The notes: generated by a model from the letters alone, not told the origin. 64,000 nucleotides of DNA from Naumovozyma dairenensis CBS 421 (GCF_000227115.2 NC_016479.1:434001-498000); one strand, 5' to 3'; positions 41,406 through 55,143 are shown, numbered from the stretch's first letter. Numbers and translations: made by a program.

Positions 41406-43466
41406 ATGAATGTCCTTATCTACAACGGCCCTGGTACTACACCTGGTTCAGTAAAACATGTTGTGGACTCATTGCGTTTATTCTTAGAACCATATTATGC
41501 TGTTAGTACTGTATCAGCAAAGGTATTAGAGACTGAACCATGGATGACGAAAACTGCAGCAGTAGTATTTCCAGGAGGTGCAGACCTTCCCTATGTCAAA
41601 GAATGTAAACCAATCATCCCGTTATTAAAGCATTTTGTCTCGAAGGAAGGTGGTATCTATATTGGCTTTTGTGCTGGTGCATACTTCGGTTCGAGCCGTG
41701 TTGAATTCTGTGTGGGAAATCCAACGATGGAAGTATCATCCAATAGAGACTTACAATTTTTCAAAGGTATTGCTCGAGGTCCAGCATTCAATGGCTTCCA
41801 ATACCATAGTGAAGCAGGTGCAAGGCCTGCTAAGTTACGTCTACAAGATGGTTCAGTTTTTTCCACATATTTTAATGGCGGGCCTGTATTTGTTGATGCA
41901 GATCATTATGAAAATGTAGAAGTCTTGGCCCATTATGCTGAAAAAGTGGATACTCCATATTCAGATAATGGAAAAGGTGGTGAACCAGCTGCTAGCATAC
42001 TATGTACAGTTGGGACAGGAAAAGCTTTATTAGTCGGGGCACATCCAGAATTTGTTCCAAGTGTCCTAGAAAAATCAGAAGATAAGAAATTTGTGTCATC
42101 AGTTGTCTCTATTCTGAAGAAAAATGAAACGAAAAGATTAGAATTTATGAGATACATCTTGTCGAAAGCTACTCTAAAATGCAATTCAACACTCCAGAAT
42201 GCAAAACTGCCAGATTTGACACCGATACTAGCAATTGCATCTCCTCATAATAAGAATCTTATTGGACAATGGAAAGATAATTTAAAGAATATAACTGATA
42301 AAGAACTACCTACAGAAAATCAGGTTAACTTTAAAGACGAAAATGATAACTTTGAACTATATAATGGATTCACCAATTATGATTTGGCAACTCGTCCTTT
42401 GGTGAACAAGGATGTTAATGCTGATGTGAAAACTATAATAGTTCCAACTCAGGATGAACTTTTCCCTCCTCCAGCTTTGACTCCGTCATTCGATATATCT
42501 AAGTATTTTGCCACATTAAGTCCTGCAAATACCCTAGGTTCGTTCCTTCTATATGGTGAAGTTGTTACTTCCACAAGTGAGCTTCTAAATACCAATAAGT
42601 CACTTTTATCGTCTCTCCCCGAAAATACCGTCCTCCATATTGGATCTCTACAAATTTCTGGTCGAGGCAGGAGTGGGAACTCATGGGTAAATCCCAAGGG
42701 AGTATCAGCATCAACAGCTGTAGTTTCTTTACCTCTTCAATCTCCAACTACTGGTGATAACATATCTGTCGTTTTTGTTCAATATTTGTCTATGTTGGCT
42801 TACTGTGAGGCAATCGCAAACTATTCTCCTGGTTATGAAGATCTTCCTGTTAGAATAAAATGGCCAAATGACTTATATGCATTGAAGCCTGACTACTATT
42901 ATGAAAAAAAAATGAGTCTCTTGGGGAAGTCTTTCGATCCTAGCTTAGTTCCTTTGACTGATATTGACCCAGCTTATGCTAAAATAGCCGGTTTACTTGT
43001 GAATACCAATTTCATCAATAATAAATATTCTTTGTTAATAGGGTGTGGTTTGAATGTTACAAATTCAGAACCAACTACGTCATTAAAGCAATGGGTAGAT
43101 ATTTTGAATGAAGAACGTAGGGTTAATGGGCTCCCAGCATTGCCGAATATTGAAGTTGAAATATTATTGGCGAAGTACATGAATAATTTAGAGGTTCTAT
43201 TGAAACAATTTATTGACCGTGGTGCAGCAATTATCCTTCCACAATATTATAATCTCTGGTTGCATAGTGAACAAATTGTTACATTAACTTCATTAGGAAA
43301 TATAAGGGCCAAAATTTCAGGAATCACACCTGATTATGGTCTATTAATCGCCAAGGAATTAGTCTCTGGAAGCGACTCAGATTTTACAGGAAATGTTTAT
43401 CATTTACAACCTGATGGTAACACATTTGACATATTCAAAGGACTCATTGCTCAAAAAGCCATCTGA
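41406..43466 (+). CDS. BPL1: Biotin-protein ligase
   Basis: Joins biotin to acetyl-CoA carboxylase, pyruvate carboxylase and other apo-enzymes via biotinyl-AMP. The protein has 686 residues (S. cerevisiae 690). The N-terminal half is a glutamine-amidotransferase-like domain: [55 protein letters not shown]. The C-terminal half is the catalytic BPL/LplA domain: [20 protein letters not shown] (biotin/ATP loop, near residue 418-437), [11 protein letters not shown] and KIAGLLVNT, followed by [15 protein letters not shown]. The ATG lies 13 bp after the gap; [15 protein letters not shown] matches the family start, so it is complete. Confidence 0.97.
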   Translation: MNVLIYNGPGTTPGSVKHVVDSLRLFLEPYYAVSTVSAKVLETEPWMTKTAAVVFPGGADLPYVKECKPIIPLLKHFVSKEGGIYIGFCAGAYFGSSRVEFCVGNPTMEVSSNRDLQFFKGIARGPAFNGFQYHSEAGARPAKLRLQDGSVFSTYFNGGPVFVDADHYENVEVLAHYAEKVDTPYSDNGKGGEPAASILCTVGTGKALLVGAHPEFVPSVLEKSEDKKFVSSVVSILKKNETKRLEFMRYILSKATLKCNSTLQNAKLPDLTPILAIASPHNKNLIGQWKDNLKNITDKELPTENQVNFKDENDNFELYNGFTNYDLATRPLVNKDVNADVKTIIVPTQDELFPPPALTPSFDISKYFATLSPANTLGSFLLYGEVVTSTSELLNTNKSLLSSLPENTVLHIGSLQISGRGRSGNSWVNPKGVSASTAVVSLPLQSPTTGDNISVVFVQYLSMLAYCEAIANYSPGYEDLPVRIKWPNDLYALKPDYYYEKKMSLLGKSFDPSLVPLTDIDPAYAKIAGLLVNTNFINNKYSLLIGCGLNVTNSEPTTSLKQWVDILNEERRVNGLPALPNIEVEILLAKYMNNLEVLLKQFIDRGAAIILPQYYNLWLHSEQIVTLTSLGNIRAKISGITPDYGLLIAKELVSGSDSDFTGNVYHLQPDGNTFDIFKGLIAQKAI

Positions 43467-43807
43467 ATGATGGAGAATTTCACGGCATCTCATGCCTTGC
43501 TATAGATATACTACCTTCTAATATATATAATAATTCATAAACTCCATAAAATAATGGACCCTTTTATTTAATATTAAATAACCATTAGAGTATAAGTTTT
43601 ACTTATGAGAAAAGTTAGTAACTAGTGAACATATTGGACTAGTCTTTTGCTCGTCATTACACTTGAAATATTGAATACGTAGATATATATATAAAATCGG
43701 GCGGTAAATATCTCACCTCACGATATTATGATGAGTTTATGTTACAAGAAGCTTTGAAATATAATTGAAATTTTCTTTTGATATAATAATATATGAAACA
43801 ATTAACA
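43467..43807. other. Convergent spacer BPL1/RPO21
   Basis: 341 AT-rich bases between two 3' ends. TA-rich tracts near 43500 and 43683; nothing else to report. Confidence 0.6.
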
Positions 43808-46800
43808 TTATGATGAATTTTCCTTCTCATCTTTTTTATTTTTGTCATCTCCCTCTTTTGGAGAGTATGTAGGAGATCCCGGGCTGTAGCTACCTGTGGT
43901 TGGAGAATACCCTGGAGATGTTGGTGAGTATGAAGGAGAAGTAGGACTATAGCTTGGTGAAGTTGGGGAATATGAAGGGGATGTAGGTGAGTATGAAGGA
44001 GAAGTAGGACTATATGTTGGAGAGGTAGGACTGTAACTAGGCGATGTTGGAGAATATGAAGGTGATGTTGGACTATAGCTTGGTGAGGTAGGTGAGTAGG
44101 AGGGTGAGGTTGGGCTGTAACTTGGTGAGGTTGGCGAATATGAAGGAGATGTTGGGCTGTAACTTGGAGATGTAGGACTGTAGCTTGGTGATGTTGGACT
44201 ATAAGTTGGTGAGGTTGGTGAGTAAGATGGAGATGTCGGACTGTAACTTGGCGAAGTTGGAGAGTACGATGGAGAAGTTGGGGAGTATGATGGTGAGGTT
44301 GGTGAATATGAAGGAGAGGTTGGACTATAACTTGGTGACGTTGGCGAATATCCGGGCGATGTTGGTGAGAAACCTGGAGAAGATACGCCACCGAAACCAG
44401 GAGAGGTAGGAGCGTCCCCATATGCACCAAAAGGTGAGGTCGCACCACCATAGTCTGCACCACCATATGCAGTAAATCCGCCGGCCATAGCATCTGTTGT
44501 ACCTGCATCGACCAATGGGGAAAACATAAGTTCGTCTTTCACATCGATTTCTGTATTTATTAGACCAGATTCATTACTGTAAGGAGTAGCACCACCGTCT
44601 TCTTCACCTTCAAGTTCCATAATCTTCTGTTCAGGCATGTACTTAACCAATGATTCTTCATCAATCATAACATCAAACGCACCTGTACCAATTGGAGCCA
44701 TTTGTCCTAATAAAACATTTTCTGAAACACCACGACAATCATCTAATTCTGCAGAAGCACCGGCTTCGAATAAGATTTCGACCGTTTCTTCGAACGACGA
44801 TCTCATTAAAGCACCGGTTGAAGCTCTATTGAACCCATGACGAGTAATAGATGTTAATGCACCTTGTGTTGTCATAACATCAACCAATAAAGCCATATGA
44901 CGATAGTTAACGTAAGAACCATCAGAGGCAATAACATTGTAAACTTCTCTGTATAAGGCTGCACGACCTGCTTCAATACCCAGTACTTCAGTAATATCGA
45001 TAAATGAATTTGTATATATTCTTGTTGCATCCACACCCGGTACTGTCATAACTTCAGATAGATTGACACCATCAGTCTCTAAGACCCATTCGGGTACTTT
45101 CTGATACTCACCAGATTGACTTGGAACTTTACGATCATATTTCATCATAACAACACGCTCAATATTTTCCACACCACGCAATGTAATATTTTCAAGCATG
45201 GTGTTTTCAATCTTCTTTAGCATATGATCTTCTTCCGCTTCGGTTTCGGCATCCATGGATTTCGGACGGACAACACGACAACGAATGATTAATTTTTCTG
45301 CATTATCTTCTGACCAGATGACGAAAAGATCATTTCTGAACGTTTCTTTGATTCTTTCACCCACTTGGCCCATTGTCAAATCTTTATCGTTCATAGCTGC
45401 ACGATCAAGTTCTAGACGTAATAACCATGGCGATTGTCTATCTAGAGATTGTTCAGTTTCGTCATCTAATAAAGAGAAATGTAATTGAATAATTTCGTCG
45501 TCCTCTGGAATAACAGTGGAACGTGGATCAGGATCGTAGTAAATTTCTGATGCAACTGTGATACTTTTCAATGTAGTGTGTTCAATTGCAGATCTAATAA
45601 ACTTAGCCTTTTCTTGGTCTGATGAATAATCATCCTTTAAGTAGACAGTTAAAGAAGGTGTCTTCATGTTTTTTGCGACATTTAGAATTTCCTTTAAACG
45701 AGGAACACCAGAAGTAACTTTTTTAGAGGCCACACCGGCAAAATGGAAAGTATTCAATGTCATTTGTGTAGCTGGTTCACCAATAGATTGCGCTGCTAAC
45801 ACACCGACCATTTCACCAGGATGAACAACTGAACGTAGGAACTGTGCCTCAACATTATTAAGGACCCATTCGAAAGCTTGTTTAGTTAATCTATATTCTT
45901 GTAATATTCTACGAGTAGATAAACGTGAACGTACCAGACAGCAAAATAAGGTAATTGCATCATCTTGAGCTTTTTGGATAATTTCACTTTTACCACGTAA
46001 CACTAATAGACGTTCTTCCAGGTCTTTTAGGCCAAATATGATATCACGTATTGTTAGATCTGATGGTTTTGAATGATCGATTCTAAAAGTCTGTTGTGCA
46101 TTCTGTATGATACGTCTGATATTAACTGGTAATGGCCAGTTTGATTCCCCATCTACAAAAATTTTTCTTAAAAACTTACGATCTTTTATTAATTGTTTAT
46201 ACTCTTCGTCTAGTAAAGACTGTAGTTTGACATCACCTGTTATTTCAGAACCAGATTCTAGTAATGATGGATCTAACGCATTTTTTGGATTCATTAAATC
46301 AATTCTGTACCTCTTTTCGAATGCAGCATCGGAACCACCGATTGTATCTAATGATTGTTTTTCGATGTGGGCAGCGTCCATACCATCTTCACCGTAAATG
46401 AATTGGATAACGTTACCAAGTGAATTTCTTGCCGTACCATCGTAGTGGACCATAATATCTTCTAAAGCTTTCACTAAACGACGTTGAATATAACCTGTTT
46501 CTGCAGTCTTCACAGCTGTATCAATAAGACCTTCACGACCACCCATTGCGTGAAAGAAGAATTCTTGAGGTGTCAACCCTCTTAAGTAAGAATTTTCCAC
46601 AAAACCCTTTGATTCTGGAGAGTAATCATCCTTTGAGAAATGAGGTAGTGTACGATCAACAAAACCATACCCAATACGTTTACCTTCAACAGACTGTTGA
46701 CCAACACACGCAGACATTTGGGCAATATTAATAAACGAACCTTTAGAACCGGCACTTACCATTTGTTTCACATTATTCAGGTCATTCAAGTTCATTTCAG

Positions 46801-48997
46801 CCAGACGACCAGCTTTATCTCTGGCTTCATTAAGGAAACGAACAACGTTATCTTCGAAAGATTCACGTAATGTCATACCATGCTTTGCCGTTAACAAATT
46901 AGATTGTGCCTCTTTTGTAACATCTTCAACTTTACGCTTTGCATCCGCGATGGTCTCTGTAATTTCTTTGATAGTTGATCCATCAGCAATTGTATCACCA
47001 ATCCCTGTTGAAAACCCGTTATGCAATAGCCAAAAATTGACCACTTTTTGAATATTACCAAATAATTTTGCACATATTGTTGGACCCTTTTCTCTTGTGA
47101 CGACATGAATTAACCCACCATTGGATGACCCCACAGTTTTCTTATCAACAACCCCAAAAATAATTTGGCCGTCGACTACAAGCATACCATTATCTTTTGG
47201 TGATAACAAAGTAGTACCTTCATCAAAACGTTGTAAATGAATACCTCTAGGAATCGCGATAGAAAGCACTTGTTTACCTGACCATAGCGGTTTTGGTTTT
47301 ATAATGGCTGGAGTAGGAATGACACCATCCCAATCTGGGACCCAATATAGCATATTTAGAACTTCATCAAATTCAAGGAAGGTATCCCTCAATGTTAATT
47401 TACGAATACCACATAAAGTATCTTGCACAATACCCATACATGGTTTATTAGATTGTGCTGAAACAATTTGTAATGGAACAGCACATAATTGTGACAATTC
47501 AGCTCTTGTCTCTTCAGATTGTGGAACGTGTAAATTCATTTCATCACCATCGAAATCGGCATTATAAGGAGAGGTAACAGACAAATTCAATCTGAATGTG
47601 GAATATGGAATAACTTTAACTCTATGGGCCATCATAGACATTTTATGCAGAGAAGGTTGACGATTGAATAGAACTGGATCATTATCCGTAATATGACGTT
47701 CAACTTTCCACCCGTATTGTAACTGGATATCACCAGCTCTTTTACTGTATCTTAAATCAATACGATCACCGTTGTCACGAATAACATATTTTGCACCAGG
47801 ATGTTCATTTGGACCGTTACGCACCAATTGTGTTAGACGATCAATATTATATGGAGTAACAACTTCTGGATATGTAAGAGTTCTGGCAATCGATTTTGGT
47901 ACACCAACTTGGTCTAATTCTAGATTTGGATCACCAGAAATAACAGTTCTTGCAGAGAAATCCACACGCTTACCCATTAAGTTACCTCTAATACGGCCTT
48001 CTTTACCCTTTAAACGTGCACGAATAGATTTGACTGGACGACCAGATTTTTGAAGAGCCTGAGGTTGACCTGCAATATCATTATCCATATATGTTGCAAC
48101 ATGGAATTGTAACAAACTTTCTGCCTCTTCAATAGCATGGTGTGGTGCACCATTATGTTCCAATGTTTCCAAACTAATATTCGCTTTCAGGATATCAGCC
48201 AATTTAAACGTTAAATCATCTTCACCTCTTTGGGATTCATTAAATGAAATTGATGGACGAACTGGTGGTGGTGGAACAGGTAAGACATTTAGAATCATCC
48301 ATTCCGGACGTGCAAATTCTTCGTTGAAACCTAATCTTGTTGAATCCTCTGGAGAAATATGTTTAAAAATGTTCAAAATTTCTTCTGTACTTAAAACTCT
48401 TTGTTCCGGTTCATCTCCGTCATTAGTATTTTTCTCTTTCTTCCAACTTCCTACTAATTTCAAACCATCCTTACGAACAGTTGGTTGAGCATTACCACAA
48501 CCACCTCTTGATATCAGTTGGGTTGGATCATCGTCAGAAGGTACATCAGTATCACATATCATTTTTGTTTTACATAAATTCCATACAGCATTAAATCTCT
48601 TCTTAGAATCTTTTATAGCAATAGCTTGTCTCATTTGTTCGTTATGTTCATCTAATAATAGTTTACCACAATGCATACAGACAGATTCACAAACTTTTTT
48701 AATTTTTGCAATGAAACCAACATGTAAAACCGGTTTTGCTAAATCAATATGGCCAAAATGACCTGGACATTCATTCATACCTTCTTGACATGTTTGACAT
48801 TTCAAATTACGATCGATGGAACCTAATCTTGGATCATTTAACCCACCAATTTTCGCTCTAGTTTGAGTTTCATCCATAGTTTCTGGGAATCTAATTTTGG
48901 CTACACTGATAGCACGAACCTCTTCTGGGGAGAAAAGACCAAATTGGACTTCTTTCACTGTACGTAGTGGTGCGCTTGAATATTGTTGTCCGACCAT
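43808..48997 (-). CDS. RPO21: RNA polymerase II largest subunit Rpb1
   Basis: Catalytic subunit of RNA polymerase II. The protein has 1729 residues (S. cerevisiae 1733). The start [26 protein letters not shown] is the family N-terminus. Zinc-binding Cys/His residues are in [20 protein letters not shown] and CMHCGKLLL. The active-site [10 protein letters not shown], which holds the three catalytic Asp, is near residue 480. The bridge helix and trigger loop regions follow ([61 protein letters not shown]). The C-terminal domain has about 25 heptads, mostly YSPTSPS, with a few Thr or Gly at position 7, ending in [14 protein letters not shown] and an acidic tip. Confidence 0.99.
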   Translation of the reverse strand: MVGQQYSSAPLRTVKEVQFGLFSPEEVRAISVAKIRFPETMDETQTRAKIGGLNDPRLGSIDRNLKCQTCQEGMNECPGHFGHIDLAKPVLHVGFIAKIKKVCESVCMHCGKLLLDEHNEQMRQAIAIKDSKKRFNAVWNLCKTKMICDTDVPSDDDPTQLISRGGCGNAQPTVRKDGLKLVGSWKKEKNTNDGDEPEQRVLSTEEILNIFKHISPEDSTRLGFNEEFARPEWMILNVLPVPPPPVRPSISFNESQRGEDDLTFKLADILKANISLETLEHNGAPHHAIEEAESLLQFHVATYMDNDIAGQPQALQKSGRPVKSIRARLKGKEGRIRGNLMGKRVDFSARTVISGDPNLELDQVGVPKSIARTLTYPEVVTPYNIDRLTQLVRNGPNEHPGAKYVIRDNGDRIDLRYSKRAGDIQLQYGWKVERHITDNDPVLFNRQPSLHKMSMMAHRVKVIPYSTFRLNLSVTSPYNADFDGDEMNLHVPQSEETRAELSQLCAVPLQIVSAQSNKPCMGIVQDTLCGIRKLTLRDTFLEFDEVLNMLYWVPDWDGVIPTPAIIKPKPLWSGKQVLSIAIPRGIHLQRFDEGTTLLSPKDNGMLVVDGQIIFGVVDKKTVGSSNGGLIHVVTREKGPTICAKLFGNIQKVVNFWLLHNGFSTGIGDTIADGSTIKEITETIADAKRKVEDVTKEAQSNLLTAKHGMTLRESFEDNVVRFLNEARDKAGRLAEMNLNDLNNVKQMVSAGSKGSFINIAQMSACVGQQSVEGKRIGYGFVDRTLPHFSKDDYSPESKGFVENSYLRGLTPQEFFFHAMGGREGLIDTAVKTAETGYIQRRLVKALEDIMVHYDGTARNSLGNVIQFIYGEDGMDAAHIEKQSLDTIGGSDAAFEKRYRIDLMNPKNALDPSLLESGSEITGDVKLQSLLDEEYKQLIKDRKFLRKIFVDGESNWPLPVNIRRIIQNAQQTFRIDHSKPSDLTIRDIIFGLKDLEERLLVLRGKSEIIQKAQDDAITLFCCLVRSRLSTRRILQEYRLTKQAFEWVLNNVEAQFLRSVVHPGEMVGVLAAQSIGEPATQMTLNTFHFAGVASKKVTSGVPRLKEILNVAKNMKTPSLTVYLKDDYSSDQEKAKFIRSAIEHTTLKSITVASEIYYDPDPRSTVIPEDDEIIQLHFSLLDDETEQSLDRQSPWLLRLELDRAAMNDKDLTMGQVGERIKETFRNDLFVIWSEDNAEKLIIRCRVVRPKSMDAETEAEEDHMLKKIENTMLENITLRGVENIERVVMMKYDRKVPSQSGEYQKVPEWVLETDGVNLSEVMTVPGVDATRIYTNSFIDITEVLGIEAGRAALYREVYNVIASDGSYVNYRHMALLVDVMTTQGALTSITRHGFNRASTGALMRSSFEETVEILFEAGASAELDDCRGVSENVLLGQMAPIGTGAFDVMIDEESLVKYMPEQKIMELEGEEDGGATPYSNESGLINTEIDVKDELMFSPLVDAGTTDAMAGGFTAYGGADYGGATSPFGAYGDAPTSPGFGGVSSPGFSPTSPGYSPTSPSYSPTSPSYSPTSPSYSPTSPSYSPTSPSYSPTSPSYSPTSPTYSPTSPSYSPTSPSYSPTSPSYSPTSPSYSPTSPSYSPTSPSYSPTSPSYSPTSPSYSPTSPTYSPTSPSYSPTSPSYSPTSPSYSPTSPSYSPTSPGYSPTTGSYSPGSPTYSPKEGDDKNKKDEKENSS
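43830..44380 (-). repeat. 21-bp tandem repeats coding the Pol II CTD heptads
   Basis: Degenerate 21-bp units encode about 25 copies of the consensus heptad YSPTSPS, starting with FSPTSPG. Synonymous codons vary a good deal between units, so this is an old array and not a recent expansion. S. cerevisiae has 26. Confidence 0.9.
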
Positions 48998-50382
48998 TTT
49001 GTATTGTTTTTTAAGGATTTTTTGGTATATATATATTATAATGTTGGTATTTTTGAATATCGTTCTTTTTTGTTTTTATTATTATTATTATTATTACAAG
49101 TATCTTGGTCTGAAAGAAAATTTCCGACGAATGTCTAGGATATCTTTAAGTTAATGAAAAAGAAACAGATGGAAACTTCTTGATAACTGCTGTTCTCGTT
49201 TTAGCACCAGTATGAAACTGGAAGGCAATGGTAATAAAATGACGCTGTGGTCTAGAGGTGGATTTTAGCTGGGAATAAATCGGTTAAAGGAAATTTGAAG
49301 CTCCGTTCTAATGACTACGACTATTTCAAATTGCTCCTTATGGTAGATTAGAGGAAGGAATGTGGTTGTTAGTCACTGAGAAATGCGTATTTTCCACTAA
49401 ATGAAAAACAAAACTTAAGATACGTGAAATCCCCGATGATATCCCAAGTGTAGTTTGAGATAGTGGCTGCCGATTTTATCTTTTGTTCGTCCAAAGTCGT
49501 TGTTTTTTGACTTTATTAAACGTTGTATTGTCAATTGCTTATATTTTCTTCAACCTTGCCACTTGAAAGAATTTCCAAAAAACCCGCTCGTACGAAGCGA
49601 CACTCCGGGTAACGAAGGCAAGACTACAAAGGCCGCGACAGACATTTACGTAAGCTTTTGGTATGAATGACTTAAATACTACTTTGTAAACATTAATTCC
49701 CCACATAGAATCTAAAATTGATTGAGTAGGATAGTCATATCATCTCTATTTTATATGAATACTGCTTTTAATTGGAGATAAGTGCTAAACATTTTGAAAA
49801 ATGAGGAGTTACATTTTGTTTGATATCATACGTTATTGTAAAGGNNNNNNNNNNNNNNNNNNNNAGACGTAGGAGTAGTCATATCATCTCTACTTTATTA
49901 TGTAATAACTAGCTTTAATTTAGGTAGGATAAGTGCTAACTAATTTGTAAATAGAGGAGGTTACATTTGTTTGTATATCATACGTTATTGTTAAGGACGT
50001 CTGTTATATATATATATATATATATATATATGTTAGATCACTGAGATTACAAATAGCGTTCCTTCTATGATAAACTGATAGGTAGTATTGGTATTAAAAC
50101 ACCCTTTAATAAGGAATGTAGTTTAAAAATTCAAAAATTAAGGTGTGCAATTGATACCCTAGAATTTCTCCAGGGGTCATTATAAACGCACAGTTGTTGA
50201 AGAGACGTGACCATTCAATGCCATTGAACTCCGTTTTATGTCATGCGCCTGATATAAGACACATTCCCTACTAATTGAAGATATGAGGCCATTTTATATT
50301 GTTTCATTTATGCACAGTCCAACAGAGGATCGTCAATTTTTTAATACTAATGCACATTTCTGTCTGCCTTTTGGCTTCCTCT
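48998..50382 (-). promoter_or_regulatory. RPO21 promoter and SCM3 downstream region
   Basis: 1.38 kb. CCGGGTAA at 49605-49612 is an exact Reb1 core about 610 bp upstream of RPO21. Further out, two related segments of about 120 bp (49723-49844 and 49868-49990) flank a 20-N gap. A (TA)13 run follows at about 50005-50030. No gene is supported here. Confidence 0.55.
49723..49990. repeat. Diverged direct repeat flanking a 20-N gap (49845-49864)
   Basis: Both copies read AGT-CATATCATCTCTA..., later AGATAAGTGCTAA / GGATAAGTGCTAA, GAGG-GTTACATTT and ATATCATACGTTATTGT, in the same order with many small insertions and deletions. Either a tandem duplication stalled assembly, or one low-quality contig end repeats the start of the next contig. 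Confidence 0.75.
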
Positions 50383-51030
50383 TCAGTCAATCTCAGAGCC
50401 ATCTGTTGCTGCACCATCACCATCTTGCCATATGCTGTATTCATCATTGACATTTCGTTCCTCATGAAAATGAGTACTTTGATATCTTGTGGTCGTATCA
50501 GCATGGCCATGCTGCAATCCCCGTATATGACCATTATCTTCAATGATCTCCCCAGTCTTTAAGTCAATTAAATCTCCCTGTGTTTCCACAGATTCATATT
50601 TGTTGATAATATTTGTCCATACTTCCTTCATGGTTTCATCTGCTTTCTTATGACGTTCCATTACTTCATCGTCAGTCAGTTTAGGGATTAATATATTCTC
50701 TCGAGACTTGATATATATGATTCCATTCTTCTCAGTGACATTTTCGTTGTTATCTTCATCAAAGGCATTATAGTAAGGACTGACTTCATTTTCTCCTTCA
50801 CGGCCTCCTATTTTACGTACATATTGACCTTTAGACTTTTTCTTAGATTTAACATGTTTAGGTTTCGTCTCCTTAAGTTTTGCCGTTGATTTATCGTTTG
50901 TTTCAGATGATTTAAGTAATGTCTTGGGATTATTTAAAGTCGTTGGAGATTCATTCAATAAACCTCTCAACGCCCCATGAAGGGATTTTAATGCTAACTT
51001 TTTTGATTTCTTTTTCTTGGAAATCTTCAT
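50383..51030 (-). CDS. SCM3: Centromeric histone chaperone
   Basis: HJURP-like chaperone that delivers the CENP-A variant Cse4 to centromeric DNA with the CBF3 subunit Ndc10. The protein has 215 residues (S. cerevisiae 223). The basic N-terminus MKISKKKKSKKLALKSLHGALRGLL is conserved. The Cse4-binding core is IIYIKSRENILIPKLTDDEVMERHKKADETMKEVWTNIINKYESVETQGDLIDLKTGEIIEDNGHI, close to the family. The C-terminus ends DEYSIWQDGDGAATDGSEID. S. cerevisiae Scm3 continues past the matching SEVD for about 30 acidic and basic residues, so this tail may be short, or a downstream frame may have been lost. The presence of Scm3 alone does not reveal the centromere type. Confidence 0.95.
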   Translation of the reverse strand: MKISKKKKSKKLALKSLHGALRGLLNESPTTLNNPKTLLKSSETNDKSTAKLKETKPKHVKSKKKSKGQYVRKIGGREGENEVSPYYNAFDEDNNENVTEKNGIIYIKSRENILIPKLTDDEVMERHKKADETMKEVWTNIINKYESVETQGDLIDLKTGEIIEDNGHIRGLQHGHADTTTRYQSTHFHEERNVNDEYSIWQDGDGAATDGSEID

Positions 51031-52773
51031 ATATGCATATTGTTCCTACCGGTTGTATAAGTTCAGTCTAGCTAGCCACTGTTCGAAGGTTTTAAACTTT
51101 CAGAAGAGAATCAGTTAATTCTATTTCCAATTATTTTCATTTTCAATGAAACTAGATTTCTCCTGCTACGCGAAAATAAAAAATCTATCCAATTTAGAAA
51201 GGTTTTCATGTCACACATTATATGTGTATTATAGTAGACAGAGAACACAAGGTACAATATCTCAGAGAAGACATATAAGTATGTGAATTTTTTCTTTGTC
51301 AAAAAGGAGTACAGAAACTGTTAATAAATGACTTTTATGTTGTTTTTCGATGTGTCTCTAAAAACTGTGAGATCTAAAAGAGAGACAAATGAAAATTGGT
51401 TTATTTTCTTCAATTTTTGATTTCTTTATTCTAAATCGAATCAGAAACAGTTCTAGAAACGATGATTTTAAAACAATCAAACTGTTGAAATTCTGTGAAG
51501 GGAATAAGAAGATGTAACTTTCTTAAAGTTTTCTGAGAAAATTTGAAGGAGATGAGACCAGAATATATCTATAAAACAACAAAGCAAATGGAAAGAGTCA
51601 TTCCGGAATTTCCTATGTACAATAGAATTATTTTATTTGATTATTTTTAAACATGATGTGTAGAAAACCACCTTATTCATTATACTATGCTAATTATAAA
51701 CTTCAACGTGACTATTCTACCTCAATCCGGAATCTCTTCTTTCGAACATTAAAAGGTTTATTATTTAGGTACTTTTAAATAAAGTGGTGTAGAGAAACAA
51801 TTATTAATCTACATAATTTTTATTAATCAGTGCTCCTGCAATTCAAACAGTTCAGGATGAGCAACATAACTCACGACATGATCAGCTCTTTCAAACTGAA
51901 AACTGATTTTTGCAAGAAAAATTTATGTATCCTCCATTTTTATTTACTTTATCGTAGTAAAATCATGAAGCCATTTCGAAATTATTATATTTATATAACA
52001 AAAATAAATAAAAAATGTACTTTTTTCAGAGAAAACCGTTAGTTAAGAGGAACAGCTGCATACTTTCCTAATTTTTAAGGACTGAAAAACTACCATCTAA
52101 AAATCAAATAAGTGCCTTAACAAGTATGAAATCCTGTCTTTTATTTGAAATGGATAATTTTAATAGCGAGTAGAAAAAGTGTACCCAAGAATCGTCCACG
52201 AAGGAGCAATTCCGACTTTTTTCTCTTTACTTGTGGTCAAATTATCCAAAATACTATGCTTCTCAAAATATAATTATGTAAGACCTTCGTCTTTCTTGAG
52301 AAACAGTATTTGAGTTATATGGGCAGCACTGAAGCAGTTTACGGAAACTGAGCTGTGACAGACGACCCAGGCGCATTGTCACGTCACGTCACAACGCCAG
52401 AACGAGAATTTCTCCTGCGCCGGCGTGTCCGCCAAGTCTGTCTGCCTGCGTATGTAAAAATCTGGAGAAAAACAGATGGGCAAAGTCGTTTCCTTGAAGC
52501 AAGCTGTCAATCCAAAACTGATGGGAAAATAGTGATGGGTGAACAGCGTCCCTTCGAGAACTGCTTTCATTTAGCATTATATAATAGGATACCATAGACG
52601 GTATCACTACTTTATAACGTCGACTATCATCTAGAATTTCTAAGACCTATCTGTAAGTCTCTCAAATCACCCAGTATCCATAAAAAAACACAATACATGC
52701 CCACTCACAATAGGAACATTAACTACGTCAAAATATAAAAAAAATCTTACATACAAACAAGGAGATTCCTCAA
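51031..52773. promoter_or_regulatory. Divergent SCM3/RGT2 region (1.74 kb)
   Basis: AT-rich for most of its length, then a GC-richer patch at about 52340-52560. The patch includes CACGTCACGTCAC at 52380-52392, overlapping TGACGTG-type half-sites read by bZIP factors, and CGCCGGCG nearby. The open frames over this patch start only at GTG or lie antisense, and I do not call them. A C-terminal glucose sensor such as RGT2 usually has a long promoter. Confidence 0.45.
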
Positions 52774-55143
52774 ATGAGCGACACTCGTTTACAGAATGAT
52801 CCTAATCAATCTATAGAGATGACAACACATCTCCGACATCCCTGTACCCAAGATAAACAACCCAAAAATTCCACCAAAGAACTCCCATTATTCTCATCAC
52901 TTTCCTTATCAAACTCCGAACAAAGGATCCATTCTTTTGAATTAGAAAGTCAAAATGAACAATTAAACCATATATCAAGCATTACAGATCGTATCTCAAT
53001 GGATGCAGAAACATTACAACTACTTTCCCAACCACTCCCAATGAGATCAAATATCATGTCATTTTTCGTCGGTGCATTCGTCGCAGTAGGTGGTTTCCTT
53101 TTCGGCTACGATACGGGTTTAATAAATAGTCTCATCGACATGGAATACGTGAAGACACATTTGGCGCCCAACCATGAATACTTCACCACTATACAAATGT
53201 CAATGATTGTCTCTTTCTTATCCATGGGGACTTTCTTTGGTGCATTGAGCGCACCCTTCATAGCTGATTCATATGGACGGAAAAAGACAATTATATTTAG
53301 TACTGCATTTATATTCTCCATAGGGAAGAATTCATTACAAGTAGCTGCATCAGATTGGAAGTTACTTCTAGGAGGTAGAATTGTATCAGGAATTGGTGTT
53401 GGTTTGATATCTGCAGTAGTACCATCATATCAAGCTGAATCAGCACAAAAAAATTTAAGAGGTGCTATTATTTCTACTTATCAATGGGCAATTACTATTG
53501 GATTATTAGTCTCTAGTGCTGTATCTCAAGGAACATTAAACATGAGGAATTCTGGATCGTACAGGATCCCAATTGGGTTGCAGTATGTCTGGTCTTGTTT
53601 CTTGGCAATTGGTATGTTATTTTTACCTGAATCACCTAGATATTACGTCATGAAAGATGAATTAGATAAAGCAGCGAAATCATTATCATTTTTAAGAGGA
53701 ATAACTATACAAGATCCAAGATTATTGGAAGAATTAGTGGAGATTAAAGCGACATATGATTATGAAGCATCCTTTGGTCCATCGACGTTTTGGGATTGTT
53801 TTAAGACAAGTCCAAATAGACCAAAACAATCTTTAAGAATGTTCACAGGGATAGCAATTCAAACATTTCAACAATTCTCAGGAATTAATTTCATCTTTTA
53901 CTATGGTGTTAACTTCTTCAATAATACCGGTGTAGCTGAAAGTTATTTGGTTTCAATTACAACATATGCAGTTAATGTGGTATTCAATATTCCAGGTATG
54001 TTTCTAGTGGAAATGGTTGGTAGAAGGAAGATACTATTATTTGGTGGTTTGATTGTTACAATATCAAATTTTATAATTGCAAGTGTTGGTTGTAGTACTG
54101 ATTCTATCATTGCAAATAAAGTCATGATTGCATTCATATGTGTTTTCATCGCTGCATTTTCCGCTTCATGGGGTGGTGTTGTATGGGTAATTTCTGCAGA
54201 ATTGTATCCATTAGGTGTTCGCTCTAAATGTACTGCTATTTGCGCAGCTACGAATTGGTTAATAAACTTTATTTGTGCATTTATTACACCGTTTCTTGTT
54301 GATACGGGGTCTCACACTTCAACTATGGGGGCAAAAATTTTTTTCATTTGGGGTGGGTTGAACGCATTAGGTGTCATTGTTGTTTATTTCACAGTTTATG
54401 AAACTGGCGGATTGACTTTAGAAGAGATTGATGAATTGTATACAAAATCGCCAAATAGTTTCGAATCTGCCAAATGGAATAAGATTATAAGGGAACGACC
54501 TCTTGGCAATCCTATTAATAGAGTAACTTCACTGAAAATCAATAACAAAGTTATAAACAAAGACGATGAAAATATTACCAAGAAGATAAACATAACTTCC
54601 AATGAAGTCGAGATACCGAACCTCGATGGAGTAATTCAAGATCCTTTAACTCAAGAACATGATTTTTCATTCATAAACCGAATTCCTATCGAACCACTGA
54701 GTTCTCACGACAATTTTGTTGATCTAGGAAATGGTTTAGGTTTGAATACTTATAAAAGGGGTCCACCTTCATTTCTTACCGATTCTAGTGATGACGAGTC
54801 AGGCGAAGGCGGGTCCTTTTCTGTCCATTATAGTGGTGACATTAAAGATCTCAACAATGTTAATACATATATAGCACAATTGGTGGATAGTAATTCGAAT
54901 GCAAGTACAAATACCAATCATAGTATTTCGACCCATAAATTTTCACATAGCATAGGTACATTTTCTAGTACCACCCAAGGAACGTCAAATTATTCGAACC
55001 CAATCAACTGTAACAGTGATAATAATACTAATAATCTTAATACTAGTATGAACGATATTGATGGTGGTTTCTCCAGAGCACCACCAAATGAAACATTAAG
55101 GAGATACAGTTCTTCTTTGACCAGTAGCGAAAATGTAAAATGA
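52774..55143 (+). CDS. RGT2: Low-affinity glucose sensor (transporter-like)
   Basis: Plasma-membrane glucose receptor with a hexose-transporter fold that signals through Yck1/2, Mth1/Std1 and Rgt1 to induce HXT genes. The protein has 789 residues (S. cerevisiae Rgt2 763, Snf3 884). A cytosolic N-terminus of about 95 residues precedes 12 membrane segments. Sugar-porter motifs are [42 protein letters not shown] and [12 protein letters not shown]. The constitutive-signalling Arg is kept in [14 protein letters not shown] (R229, like Snf3 R229/Rgt2 R231). The long C-tail carries one copy of the sensor motif, [19 protein letters not shown], near residues 648-666. One copy, and synteny with ARF2, favours RGT2 over SNF3. 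Confidence 0.93.
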   Translation: MSDTRLQNDPNQSIEMTTHLRHPCTQDKQPKNSTKELPLFSSLSLSNSEQRIHSFELESQNEQLNHISSITDRISMDAETLQLLSQPLPMRSNIMSFFVGAFVAVGGFLFGYDTGLINSLIDMEYVKTHLAPNHEYFTTIQMSMIVSFLSMGTFFGALSAPFIADSYGRKKTIIFSTAFIFSIGKNSLQVAASDWKLLLGGRIVSGIGVGLISAVVPSYQAESAQKNLRGAIISTYQWAITIGLLVSSAVSQGTLNMRNSGSYRIPIGLQYVWSCFLAIGMLFLPESPRYYVMKDELDKAAKSLSFLRGITIQDPRLLEELVEIKATYDYEASFGPSTFWDCFKTSPNRPKQSLRMFTGIAIQTFQQFSGINFIFYYGVNFFNNTGVAESYLVSITTYAVNVVFNIPGMFLVEMVGRRKILLFGGLIVTISNFIIASVGCSTDSIIANKVMIAFICVFIAAFSASWGGVVWVISAELYPLGVRSKCTAICAATNWLINFICAFITPFLVDTGSHTSTMGAKIFFIWGGLNALGVIVVYFTVYETGGLTLEEIDELYTKSPNSFESAKWNKIIRERPLGNPINRVTSLKINNKVINKDDENITKKINITSNEVEIPNLDGVIQDPLTQEHDFSFINRIPIEPLSSHDNFVDLGNGLGLNTYKRGPPSFLTDSSDDESGEGGSFSVHYSGDIKDLNNVNTYIAQLVDSNSNASTNTNHSISTHKFSHSIGTFSSTTQGTSNYSNPINCNSDNNTNNLNTSMNDIDGGFSRAPPNETLRRYSSSLTSSENVK

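Noticed and set aside
43726..44508. 260-residue His/Gln/Leu-rich frame antisense-shifted over the Pol II CTD
   Set aside because: It is the alternative frame of the same repeated 21-bp units in RPO21.
52355..52597. 80-codon open frame upstream of RGT2
   Set aside because: GTG start, no family features, and frames are open on both strands over the same GC-richer patch.
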